This document shows, one piece after another, positions 1 through 6,458 of a stretch of 12,964 nt of DNA. The DNA is from JALEGB01 sp038530925 (GTDB lineage Bacteria; Pseudomonadota; Alphaproteobacteria; Rhodobacterales; Rhodobacteraceae). The stretch covers positions 1 through 12,964 of the forward strand of contig JBCBCG010000123.1 of the NCBI GenBank assembly GCA_038530925.1. Direction: 5' to 3'. The translations under genes and the position numbers were made by a program. The notes under the pieces are model-generated. The model did no database searches. It was given only the letters and a program-made list of their open reading frames with translations, and had not been told where the DNA came from. The stretch's first letter is position 1. Each line of letters opens with the position of its first letter.

Positions 1-77
1 GCCATCATCTCGCCGGAGCAGACGATGTAGATCTCTTGCGCCTTGTTCTCGCGGATCGGCATGGCGAAACCGCCGCA
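1..77 (-). pseudogene. nifH: Inverted internal fragment of nifH
   Basis: Read on the minus strand from position 77, this stretch encodes Cys, then GGFAMPIRENKAQEIYIV, then CSGEMMA. That is the conserved NifH segment from the [4Fe-4S] ligand Cys132 to about residue 157 in A. vinelandii numbering. There is no stop codon, and the match to the family is essentially unbroken. It points opposite to the nifH 3' end that begins at about 71, so the two cannot form one reading frame. The fragment runs off the window's left edge. It is either part of an inverted segment inside nifH or one arm of a chimeric join. The identity of the protein segment is very secure; the biological reality of the arrangement is not. 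Confidence 0.9.
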
Positions 78-298
78 TGACCGTCATCGAGTACGATCCG
101 AAGGCCAAGCAGGCGGATGAGTACCGCATGCTCGCCAAGCGGATCATCGAGAACGAGATGTTCATCATCCCGACGCCGCTGACGATGGATGAGCTCGAAG
201 ATCTGATGATGGAGTTCGGTGTTCTCGAAGAGGAAGACGAGAGCATCATCGGTCAGACCGCCGATCAGGAGAGCCAGCCGGTTCCGGCGCTCGCCTAA
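71..298 (+). CDS. nifH: NifH (nitrogenase iron protein), C-terminal part only
   Basis: The codons from 71 read RRMTVIEYDPKAKQADEYR and continue to a TAA at 296-298. This is the C-terminal quarter of the nitrogenase Fe protein, from about Arg223 in A. vinelandii numbering. NifH is the ATP-dependent reductase that passes electrons to NifDK and also acts in FeMo-cofactor maturation. The ending is a normal NifH tail (MDELEDLMMEFGVLEEEDES) with a short extra tail. ATG 77 is an internal methionine of NifH and not a plausible true start: no ribosome binding site is visible, and the P-loop, Cys97 and Cys132 would all be missing. Upstream, where residues 133-222 should lie, the sequence is instead an inverted NifH fragment. 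The gene is therefore broken as presented, although a functional copy could exist if the junction is an artefact. It is followed by nifD after 159 bases. Confidence 0.93.
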   Translation, partial: RRMTVIEYDPKAKQADEYRMLAKRIIENEMFIIPTPLTMDELEDLMMEFGVLEEEDESIIGQTADQESQPVPALA

Positions 299-380
299 GC
301 GCCGCGCGCGGCCGACCGGCGCGCGTCAAGGCCGGCTCGTGATCTCATCGCATCGCGCTTGCGCCGCGGAGATCTCAGCC

Positions 381-394
381 GCGCCTTCGGGCGC
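381..394 (+). other. nifH-nifD intergenic hairpin with UUCG tetraloop
   Basis: A 5-bp stem (gcgcc/ggcgc) closes a TTCG loop, the very stable cUUCGg tetraloop in RNA. The 299-457 spacer also contains an imperfect GC-rich fold at about 303-326 and a gatctc/gagatc pair (341-346 with 369-374). No T-run follows, so this is not a standard terminator. Structured nifH-nifD spacers are thought to stabilise or segment the mRNA so that nifH is expressed above nifDK; applying that here is inference. A ribosome binding site (aagga, 444-448) precedes nifD. Confidence 0.5.
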
Positions 395-457
395 CGGTCG
401 CACGGGCCTCGGCCCCGCAGCAGAGATCGGCCCAGCTAAAGAGAAGGAGACTAAGCC

Positions 458-1933
458 ATGTCCGCTCTATCACGCGACGACACCGAGGCTTTGATCCAGG
501 AAGTCCTGGAAATCTATCCCGAGAAGGCGAAGAAAGATCGCGCCAAACACCTCTCGGTGAACGACCAATCGGTCGAACAGTCCAAGAAATGCATCACCTC
601 CAACCGGCGCTCGCTGCCCGGCGTGATGACCATCCGCGGCTGCGCCTACGCCGGCTCCAAAGGCGTGGTTTGGGGTCCGGTCAAGGACATGATCCACATC
701 AGCCATGGTCCGGTCGGCTGCGGTCAGTATTCGCGCGCCGGTCGCCGGAACTACTATGTCGGCACCACAGGCGTGAATGTGTTCGGCACGATGAACTTCA
801 CCTCCGACTTTCAGGAGAAGGACATCGTCTTCGGCGGCGATAAGAAGCTCGGTAAGCTGATCGACGAGATCGAAACGCTGTTCCCGCTGAATAAAGGCGT
901 CACGATCCAGTCCGAATGCCCGATCGGCCTCATCGGCGACGACATCGAAGCCGTGGCCAAGGAGAAGGGCAAAGAGCACGAGAAAACCGTGGTGCCGGTG
1001 CGCTGCGAAGGCTTCCGCGGCGTCTCGCAATCGCTCGGCCACCACATCGCCAATGACGCGGTGCGCGACTGGGTGCTCGATAAGCGCGACAACGACACGA
1101 GCTGGGAAGCGACGCCTTACGACGTTGCGATCATCGGCGATTACAACATCGGCGGCGACGCCTGGGCGTCTCGGATCCTGCTCGAGGAGATGGGTCTGCG
1201 CGTCGTGGCGCAATGGTCCGGCGACGGCACGCTCTCCGAGATGGAGCTGACGCCGAAGGTCAAGCTGAACCTGCTGCATTGCTACCGCTCGATGAACTAC
1301 ATCTCGCGCCATATGGAAGAAAAGTACGGTATTCCGTGGCTCGAATATAACTTCTTTGGTCCGACCAAAATCGAAGAAGCGCTGCGCGAGATCGCTTCGC
1401 ACTTCGACGACAAGATCAAGGAAGGCGCTGAGCGCGTGATCGAGAAGTATCGCGTCGAGGCGAACGCCGTGATCGAGAAGTACCGGCCGCGCCTCGAAGG
1501 CAAGCGGGTCATGCTCTATGTCGGCGGTCTGCGTCCGCGCCACGTGATCGGCGCTTATGAGGATCTCGGCATGGAGGTCGTCGGCACGGGCTACGAATTC
1601 GCGCATAACGACGATTACGACCGCACGATCAAAGAGATGGGCAATGCGACCCTGATCTATGACGACGTCACCGGCTACGAGTTCGAAGAATTCGTCAAGA
1701 AGGTGAAGCCTGATCTGATCGGCTCGGGCATCAAAGAGAAGTACATCTTCCAAAAGATGGGCATCCCGTTCCGCCAGATGCACTCGTGGGACTACTCCGG
1801 CCCTTATCACGGCTATGACGGCTTCGCCATCTTCGCGCGCGATATGGACATGACGCTGAACAACCCGTGCTGGTCCAAGTTGACGCCGCCTTGGAAGAAG
1901 GCTGCGGACGCTCAGGCCATCGCCGCCGAGTGA
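458..1933 (+). CDS. nifD: NifD, nitrogenase MoFe protein alpha chain
   Basis: This 491-residue protein is the alpha subunit of dinitrogenase, which reduces N2 at FeMo-cofactor as an alpha2-beta2 tetramer with NifK. The key residues fall at exactly the A. vinelandii positions. P-cluster ligands are Cys62 (in RGCAYAGS), Cys88 (in GPVGCGQYS) and Cys154 (in QSECPIGLIGDD). The FeMo-cofactor ligands are Cys275 (in LLHCYRSMNY) and His442 (in QMHSWDYSGPYHG). The cofactor-pocket residues Arg96, Gln191 and His195 are also present. The segment NVFGTMNFTSDFQEKDIVFGG is typical of Mo-type NifD. VnfD and AnfD differ in this region, so the vanadium and iron-only alternatives are unlikely. The start follows aagga at 444-448 with suitable spacing. 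The length is normal and no frameshift is seen. nifK lies 103 bases downstream, and the two are surely cotranscribed. Confidence 0.99.
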   Translation: MSALSRDDTEALIQEVLEIYPEKAKKDRAKHLSVNDQSVEQSKKCITSNRRSLPGVMTIRGCAYAGSKGVVWGPVKDMIHISHGPVGCGQYSRAGRRNYYVGTTGVNVFGTMNFTSDFQEKDIVFGGDKKLGKLIDEIETLFPLNKGVTIQSECPIGLIGDDIEAVAKEKGKEHEKTVVPVRCEGFRGVSQSLGHHIANDAVRDWVLDKRDNDTSWEATPYDVAIIGDYNIGGDAWASRILLEEMGLRVVAQWSGDGTLSEMELTPKVKLNLLHCYRSMNYISRHMEEKYGIPWLEYNFFGPTKIEEALREIASHFDDKIKEGAERVIEKYRVEANAVIEKYRPRLEGKRVMLYVGGLRPRHVIGAYEDLGMEVVGTGYEFAHNDDYDRTIKEMGNATLIYDDVTGYEFEEFVKKVKPDLIGSGIKEKYIFQKMGIPFRQMHSWDYSGPYHGYDGFAIFARDMDMTLNNPCWSKLTPPWKKAADAQAIAAE

Positions 1934-2036
1934 TCAGCGCGACGCTTCGATGACGCGGTGGGCGCGCCCGCGCCCGCCCTCGGAAAACCTTCAACCCCGT
2001 ATGTCCACGGAATGGTGGCGCGGAGGAGTGGAAGTC

Positions 2037-3608
2037 ATGAGCCAAACTGTAGACAACATCAAGCCCAGCTATCCTTTGTTTCGCGACGAGGATTACAAGC
2101 AATCCCTCGGAAACAAGATCAACACGTTCGAGGAAAAGCACCCGGACGAGAAGATCCAAGAGATTTTCGACTGGACCACGACGGAAGAATACAAAGAGTT
2201 GAACTTCAAGCGCGAAGCGCTGACAGTCAACCCGGCGAAAGCCTGCCAGCCGCTCGGCGCCGTGCTTTGCGCGCTCGGCTTTGAAGAGACGCTGCCTTAC
2301 GTGCATGGCAGCCAAGGCTGCGTCGCGTATTTCCGCACTTACTTCAACCGGCACTTCAAAGAGCCGGTGGCCTGCGTCTCGGACAGCATGACCGAAGACG
2401 CCGCGGTGTTCGGCGGCCAGAAAAACATGTTCGACGGTCTTGAGAACGCCAACGCGCTCTACAAGCCGAAGATGATCGCGGTCTCCACCACCTGCATGGC
2501 GGAAGTGATCGGCGACGATCTCAACGCGTTCATCCGCAACGCGAAAAATGAAGGCCATCTCGACCAGGACTTCCCAACGCCCTTCGCCCATACGCCGAGC
2601 TTCGTTGGCAGCCACACCACGGGCTGGGACAATATGTTCGAGGGCATCCTCCGTTACTTCACGCTGAACTACATGGAGGACAAAGAGGTCGGAAAGAACG
2701 GCAAGATCAACTTGGTGCCGGGCTTTGAGACCTATCTGGGCAATTATCGCGTTCTGCACCGGATGATGCAGGAGATGGGCGTCGAGTATTCGCTGCTCTG
2801 CGATCCGACAGAAGTGCTCGATACGCCGGCGGATGGCAAATACAACATGTATGCCGGCGGCACGACGCTTGACGAGGTGAAGGACAGCCCGAACGCGATC
2901 GACACGTTGATGCTGCAGCCCTGGCAGCTGACGAAGACGAAGAAATACGTCAAAGGCACGCTGAAGCAGCCAGCCTCGGATGTGACGATCCCGATGGGTC
3001 TCGAGAACACCGACAAGTTCCTGATGACCGTCTCGGAACTGACCGGCAAGCCGATCGCGCGCAGCCTCGAGATCGAGCGCGGCCGCCTGGTCGACATGAT
3101 GACCGACAGTCACGCTTGGCTCCATGGCAAGAAATACGCGCTCTACGGCGACGCGGATTTCGTCATGGGTATGGCGAAGTTCCTGCTCGAACTGGGCGCG
3201 GAGCCGACTCACATTCTCTGCAACCACGCCAATAAGCGCTGGAAGAAGGCGATGGAGGCGATGCTGGCCGAGAGCCCGTATGGCGCGAATTCGCAAGTCC
3301 ATATCGGCAAGGATCTTTGGCACTTCCGTAGCTTGGTCTTCACCGACAAGCCCGACTTCATGATCGGCAACTCCTACGGCAAGTTCATCCAGCGCGACAC
3401 GCTGCATAAGGGCAAGGAGTTCGAGGTGCCGTTGATCCGGATCGGCTTCCCGATCTTCGATCGCCACCATCTGCATCGCCAGACGACTTATGGCTATGAA
3501 GGCGCCATGCAGATGCTGACCACTTTGGTCAACGCAGTGCTGGAGCGGCTCGACGAAGAGACGCGCGGCATGGGCACCACCGACTACAACTACGATCTCA
3601 TCCGCTAA
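2037..3608 (+). CDS. nifK: NifK, nitrogenase MoFe protein beta chain
   Basis: This 523-residue protein is the beta subunit of dinitrogenase, sharing the P-cluster with NifD. The ligands Cys70 (in NPAKACQPLGA), Cys95 (in HGSQGCVAYFR) and Cys153 (in STTCMAEVIGDD), together with Ser188 (in HTPSFVGSH), fall on the A. vinelandii positions when translation starts at ATG 2037. This supports that start, as does the ggagg at about 2022-2026. The frame is open back to an ATG at 1950, but the extra 29 residues (rich in Arg, Pro and Trp) do not resemble NifK, and that start has no good ribosome binding site. The C-terminus (IGFPIFDRHHLHR, then TTDYNYDLIR) is typical and complete. A hairpin and then nifT follow. 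Confidence 0.99.
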   Translation: MSQTVDNIKPSYPLFRDEDYKQSLGNKINTFEEKHPDEKIQEIFDWTTTEEYKELNFKREALTVNPAKACQPLGAVLCALGFEETLPYVHGSQGCVAYFRTYFNRHFKEPVACVSDSMTEDAAVFGGQKNMFDGLENANALYKPKMIAVSTTCMAEVIGDDLNAFIRNAKNEGHLDQDFPTPFAHTPSFVGSHTTGWDNMFEGILRYFTLNYMEDKEVGKNGKINLVPGFETYLGNYRVLHRMMQEMGVEYSLLCDPTEVLDTPADGKYNMYAGGTTLDEVKDSPNAIDTLMLQPWQLTKTKKYVKGTLKQPASDVTIPMGLENTDKFLMTVSELTGKPIARSLEIERGRLVDMMTDSHAWLHGKKYALYGDADFVMGMAKFLLELGAEPTHILCNHANKRWKKAMEAMLAESPYGANSQVHIGKDLWHFRSLVFTDKPDFMIGNSYGKFIQRDTLHKGKEFEVPLIRIGFPIFDRHHLHRQTTYGYEGAMQMLTTLVNAVLERLDEETRGMGTTDYNYDLIR

Positions 3609-3619
3609 CCCGGCGAACG

Positions 3620-3652
3620 GCCGCCGCGTGCCGAGCTGAGGCGCGCGGCGGC
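3620..3652 (+). other. Hairpin between nifK and nifT
   Basis: A perfect 9-bp GC-only stem (gccgccgcg at 3620-3628 with cgcggcggc at 3644-3652) encloses a 15-base loop, 12 bases after the nifK stop. No T-run follows. It may be an mRNA 3'-end stabiliser or a partial attenuator that keeps nifHDK transcripts more abundant than downstream genes. The fold is visible in the sequence; the role is inferred. Confidence 0.5.
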
Positions 3653-3682
3653 TCGTGAGATCGTCGCCTTGGAGGATTGATC

Positions 3683-3910
3683 ATGCCAAGCGTGATGCTG
3701 CGCAAGAACGGCGACGGCGCGTTGCTGTTCTATGTTGCAAAAAAAGACCAAGAAGATGTGGTCGCGTCGGTTGAAGTGGACGATGAAACCAGTTGGGGCG
3801 GCGTTGTGACGCTATCTGACGGCTCTGAATACTATATCAAGCCAGTCTCGCCGCCGCCTACATTTCCGACGACGCTGCGCTTCAAGCGAAACGACGCCTC
3901 CGCGGCGTAA
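3683..3910 (+). CDS. nifT: NifT/FixU family protein
   Basis: This 75-residue protein matches NifT (FixU), a small beta-rich protein found next to nifK in many diazotrophs and usually dispensable; its exact role is not established. Recognisable family features are the N-terminal basic motif LRKNGDG (residues 6-12), the YVAKKDQE segment (17-24), and the SWGGVVTLSDG motif (37-47), in which WGG is characteristic. The start at ATG 3683 sits 7 bases after ggagg (3671-3675). A TTG at 3677 in the same frame is too close to that site. The protein is about the usual NifT length, with a short Asp/Ala tail. It follows nifK after a hairpin and precedes the ferredoxin gene by 77 bases. Confidence 0.9.
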   Translation: MPSVMLRKNGDGALLFYVAKKDQEDVVASVEVDDETSWGGVVTLSDGSEYYIKPVSPPPTFPTTLRFKRNDASAA

Positions 3911-3987
3911 TCGTGTGAGCGAGGTGGTCGTCGCATCAGGATGAACTTACACACAACTTCAGCCTCAAGAAGTAAAGGATCAAAGCT

Positions 3988-4191
3988 ATGGCGTTACAAA
4001 TCGTGGCCTCGATCTGCACCGCCTGTGGTGATTGCGAGCCGGTCTGCCCGACCGACGCGATCCTGCCGCGCAAAGGGGTCTTCGCCATCAAGGCGGATAT
4101 CTGCACCGAATGCGAAGGCGCGCATGACGAGCCGCAATGCCTGAACGCCTGCTTGGAGGATGGCTGCATCGTCCCTCTCGACGAGGAGTGA
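3988..4191 (+). CDS. 2[4Fe-4S] ferredoxin, FdxN-like
   Basis: This 67-residue small ferredoxin is probably a low-potential electron carrier for the Fe protein. Cys10, 13, 16 and 20 form a classical C-x2-C-x2-C-x3-C-P cluster motif. Cys39, 42, 51 and 55 form a C-x2-C-x8-C-x3-C motif, the longer spacing being typical of nif-linked FdxN-type ferredoxins. Cys60 is an extra cysteine. An acidic C-terminus (PLDEE) fits docking to a redox partner. The start follows aaagga at about 3974-3979. The position inside the nifHDKT block argues for a direct nitrogenase role. I cannot tell whether it is the orthologue of a genetically named fdxN, so I leave the symbol blank. Confidence 0.92.
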   Translation: MALQIVASICTACGDCEPVCPTDAILPRKGVFAIKADICTECEGAHDEPQCLNACLEDGCIVPLDEE

Positions 4192-4213
4192 GCCCGCCTT
4201 CGGCGTCGGCGCG

Positions 4214-4239
4214 CCCGCCGGCGCGGTAGGTCCGGCGGG
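4214..4239 (+). other. Hairpin between the ferredoxin gene and nifY
   Basis: A perfect 8-bp stem (cccgccgg at 4214-4221 with ccggcggg at 4232-4239) has a 10-base loop. It starts 23 bases after the ferredoxin stop codon. Only short pyrimidine sequence (tctt) follows, so termination would be weak at best. It resembles the hairpin after nifK and may likewise partition transcript levels. Confidence 0.45.
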
Positions 4240-4301
4240 TCTTCGCAGCGGTGCGGTTGCGACAAGAAATCACGAAACAAACAGCTGAAAGGAGCGCGCT
4301 C

Positions 4302-5036
4302 ATGTCTGAGCCGGCGATGAACGAGCCGAGCTTGCCGCGCGAATTGGCGTTGCGTGTGGCGTTGGCCGCCCGCGCGCTGCCCGAGACGTCCGCGGCGTCG
4401 ATGTTGGACATTCTCGACGGCGCAGTGGGCTTGCCGCTGACCGTCTCGAAGCTTGACGGGTTGACCTTGAAGAGTCTCCGCAAAGCGGGCGGCGAGCCGT
4501 TCCTGTCGGTCCCGGCGGATGACCTCAAAACCGCGATCGCCTTTCTCAAGGGACGGGATGGCGCCGTGGGGCCTGAATGCGAGCCTTACGCCGAGGGCGA
4601 CATGCCGGGCTCGCTCCGGGTCGCTTGCGCCTCCAACAGCGGCGAGCTGCTTGATGGGCATTTCGGCTCTTGCGGGTTTTTCCTGATTTATCAGGTCTCG
4701 CCGGACGAGGTGCGGCTGATCGATCGGCGTGATGCGACCATCGGCGCCGAAGCGGCGGAGGATGATCCTGATGTGGACAAGAACGCGCTCCGCGCGGCGG
4801 TGATCGCGGATTGTCAGATTCTCTATGTCGTCTCCATCGGCGGGCCGCCCGTGGCCAAAGTGGTGCGCGCGGGCGTGCATCCGATCAAGCGGCCGGGCGG
4901 CGGCGAGGCGCGCGCGATCGTCGGCGAGCTGCGAGGGGTGCTGGCGGGCTCGCCGCCGCCCTGGCTCGCCAAAATCCTCGGCGCGGCGCCCGAGGCGCGC
5001 GCGCGGTTCGCTTTAGAAGAGGAGGGCGGCGAATGA
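4302..5036 (+). CDS. nifY: NifY/NafY-like FeMo-cofactor binding protein
   Basis: This 244-residue, two-domain protein has an N-terminal helical region (about 1-100) and a C-terminal NifX/NifB-type dinitrogenase iron-molybdenum cofactor binding domain (about 104-220). The latter starts at SLRVACASNSGE and contains LLDGHFGSCGFFLIYQ. His120 lies where NafY has its cofactor-binding His121. This architecture matches NifY/NafY, which bind FeMo-cofactor or apo-dinitrogenase and help insert the cofactor into NifDK. The start at ATG 4302 follows gaaaggag (about 4287-4294). The frame is open 17 codons further upstream, but without a good ribosome site. The stop codon overlaps the next start (ATGA), indicating translational coupling. 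A longer NifX-like protein is possible, but the N-terminal domain and the location after nifK favour NifY. Confidence 0.85.
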   Translation: MSEPAMNEPSLPRELALRVALAARALPETSAASMLDILDGAVGLPLTVSKLDGLTLKSLRKAGGEPFLSVPADDLKTAIAFLKGRDGAVGPECEPYAEGDMPGSLRVACASNSGELLDGHFGSCGFFLIYQVSPDEVRLIDRRDATIGAEAAEDDPDVDKNALRAAVIADCQILYVVSIGGPPVAKVVRAGVHPIKRPGGGEARAIVGELRGVLAGSPPPWLAKILGAAPEARARFALEEEGGE

Positions 5037-5356
5037 ACGACATCACCCATGAACCCGATTTGGGCGGCGCGCCTGCGACGCCGTTGATCGATGACGCGCT
5101 GCTGGATGCGGTCGCCGCGAAGATCGCCGCGGACGGCGTGGATGAAGATACGGTCTTCGCCCTCCGCAAGGCGTGGCCTGGGATCCATTTCACCTATTGC
5201 ATGGACGATGATCTCGGCGCGCTCGAGCCTTACCGCGAGGAGGAGGGCTTCAACCTCTACCTCGTCACCGGCCGCGATCACTGCGTCAGCTTCACGCGCG
5301 AGAAGGCGATCGCGACCGGGCTGGTGGTCGCTTATGTCGACGACGACGCGCTCTGA
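5033..5356 (+). CDS. Small nif-associated protein, DUF6129-like
   Basis: This 107-residue soluble protein starts at ATG 5033, overlapping the nifY stop by four bases, with ggaggg at about 5020-5025 as ribosome site. Its core (about 20-104) has a short helical part (LIDDALLDAVAAKIAADGVDED), then KAWPGIHFTYCMDDD with Cys56, then the segment GFNLYLVTGRDHCVSF with His83 and Cys84. This looks like a small family seen beside nif genes in proteobacteria, which I recall as DUF6129; the name is from memory and untested. No enzymatic motif is apparent. The Cys/His/Asp residues could bind metal, but that is speculation. Tight coupling to nifY suggests a role in cofactor handling or dinitrogenase maturation. 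Confidence 0.78.
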   Translation: MNDITHEPDLGGAPATPLIDDALLDAVAAKIAADGVDEDTVFALRKAWPGIHFTYCMDDDLGALEPYREEEGFNLYLVTGRDHCVSFTREKAIATGLVVAYVDDDAL

Positions 5357-5373
5357 GACGAGCGGAGCGTGGC

Positions 5374-6330
5374 GTGAAGTCGATTTACAAGCCCCAGATC
5401 CTGCAGCGCGCCTGCGAGGAGAGCGTGTACGCGCCAGATCATTCCGGCGTGCTGCAGGCGCTCGCGGCGGCGGAGCCTGAATTGGCGTTTCGCCCTGCCT
5501 TCGAGCGCGCGGGCTGGCACCGCATCGGCCGGGCGCGCCGGCGCGATGGGAGCCTGGTGGCGGAGGATCTGCGCGCCTGGGCGGAGACCGAGCTTGGCGA
5601 TATCGGGCCGGAGATGACGCCGCCTGAGGATGCTGAGGATTATGTCGCGACGCGGATCGAGGGGCGCACGCTTTACTTGGTGGCGCCGACCGGGCCGCGC
5701 GCCTGGGATTTCGTGCAGCTGGAGCTTGAGACGCTGCAGGAGGTGATGGACCGGCCGCTTTTTCCGGACGAGTTCGCGCCGTCGGATATCGAAGAATTTC
5801 TTGATCCGGGCCTTCTGGCGCCGGGCGCCGCGCCGCAGCTCGAGCCGACGCCGATCGGCGAGACGGTCTATCGCTTCCACGGCGTCAGCCATATCGCGCA
5901 GCTCCGCGAGGAGTTGGATGTCAGCCTCTCGGCCAATCGGCGCTTCATGCGGTTCCTCGAAGAATGGGAGCGAAGCCGCGCGGCGGAGGCGCGGTTTTGC
6001 GACCATTGGGTGCTGCGCTTGTTCCGTTATGTCGACCGCTTCGGCGAGGCCAAGCTTGAGGCGACGCCGATCCCGCAGCGGGCGATCGAGCCGCTGGCGC
6101 CTGAGGCGGATCAGGCGGGGGGCGCGGATCTGGCGCGGCTGCTCACCGGCTTCGATCACCAAGCGGGCTACGCGATGGCGTGGTATTTCCAGATCCTGAC
6201 GGCGCAGAAGCTGCGCCATGGCGTCGCCGAGCAGGTGGTTAAAGACCATGAGGGCGGCGCCTTCGCCTATCTGCCGGAGCGCGATCTCGCCGTGCTGCGG
6301 GACTGGGCGCAAGAGCCTTACTGCTTCTGA
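5374..6330 (+). CDS. Uncharacterised 318-residue protein at the end of the nifHDKTY block
   Basis: I do not recognise this protein. It starts at GTG 5374, 17 bases after the previous stop, with a weak gcggag site at about 5362-5367. It has no signal peptide, no transmembrane segment and no cysteine cluster (Cys are few, one near residue 14 and one next to last). Three parts can be seen. The N-terminal region (1-100) is acidic and Trp-containing. A middle region (about 165-235) holds a predicted helical stretch from FHGVSHIAQLREELDVS to CDHWVLRLFRYVDRF. A C-terminal region (about 262-318) contains HQAGYAMAWYFQILTAQKL and ends in EPYCF. Clustered Trp, Tyr and His suggest a compact soluble fold. 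Codon use and GC content match the neighbours, so it is a real native gene. A strong hairpin follows, making it the last gene of the operon. A role in nitrogenase maturation or protection is only a guess from context. Confidence 0.85.
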   Translation: MKSIYKPQILQRACEESVYAPDHSGVLQALAAAEPELAFRPAFERAGWHRIGRARRRDGSLVAEDLRAWAETELGDIGPEMTPPEDAEDYVATRIEGRTLYLVAPTGPRAWDFVQLELETLQEVMDRPLFPDEFAPSDIEEFLDPGLLAPGAAPQLEPTPIGETVYRFHGVSHIAQLREELDVSLSANRRFMRFLEEWERSRAAEARFCDHWVLRLFRYVDRFGEAKLEATPIPQRAIEPLAPEADQAGGADLARLLTGFDHQAGYAMAWYFQILTAQKLRHGVAEQVVKDHEGGAFAYLPERDLAVLRDWAQEPYCF

Positions 6331-6346
6331 TCTTCCCTCCACGACA

Positions 6347-6401
6347 GCGACGCGCCCGCCGAACGCCCCGCCGGCCCACCCGCGTTCGGCGGGCGCGTCG
6401 C
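6347..6401 (+). terminator. Strong hairpin ending the nifHDK operon
   Basis: A perfect 20-bp inverted repeat (6347-6366 with 6382-6401) has a 15-base loop. It starts 16 bases after the stop codon of the 318-residue gene and ends about 40 bases before the NifA site. No U-tract follows (the next bases are gccttgcgcc), so it is not a textbook intrinsic terminator. GC-rich bacteria do use such hairpins, and it could also act in the reverse direction because the stem is symmetrical. Its location between two operons supports a termination or insulating role. Confidence 0.7.
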
Positions 6402-6442
6402 GCCTTGCGCCCTGTCGCGCGCCGCCTGCGCTTCGTCGCGAT

Positions 6443-6458
6443 TGTCAGGTTTGCGACA
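6443..6458 (+). promoter_or_regulatory. NifA upstream activator sequence (TGT-N10-ACA)
   Basis: TGT at 6443-6445 and ACA at 6456-6458 are separated by exactly ten bases, the NifA binding consensus. The centre lies about 56 bases upstream of the -24 GG of the sigma-54 promoter, that is at about -80 relative to the expected transcription start, a usual distance for NifA sites. The motif alone is short and could occur by chance, but its pairing with a good -24/-12 element in the only promoter-sized gap makes it convincing. Confidence 0.82.

Noticed and set aside
219..494. Plus-strand 91-codon frame spanning the nifH end and nifD start
   Set aside because: It overlaps both real genes in another frame and has Arg/Pro-rich composition typical of shadow frames.
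470..1810. Long open frame of 446 codons on the minus strand
   Set aside because: It is a shadow opposite nifD caused by GC-rich codon bias. Its translation is low in complexity, rich in His, Arg and Asp, and resembles no family, while nifD in the other strand has every expected ligand.
1950..2036. Upstream extension of nifK by 29 codons
   Set aside because: The extra residues do not look like NifK, and the Cys70/95/153 positions match the family when ATG 2037, which has a good ribosome site, is used.
1731..3476. Open frame of 581 codons on the minus strand
   Set aside because: It spans the end of nifD, the intergenic gap and most of nifK in antisense, with no recognisable domain and no ribosome site.
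3911..3987. A possible second NifA/sigma-54 promoter before the ferredoxin gene
   Set aside because: A TGT is present at the start of the gap, but no ACA follows at ten bases and no -24/-12 element is seen.
3936..4880. Minus-strand 314-codon frame opposite the ferredoxin and nifY genes
   Set aside because: The composition is Arg/His-rich, it has no recognisable motif, and the plus-strand genes fully explain the region.
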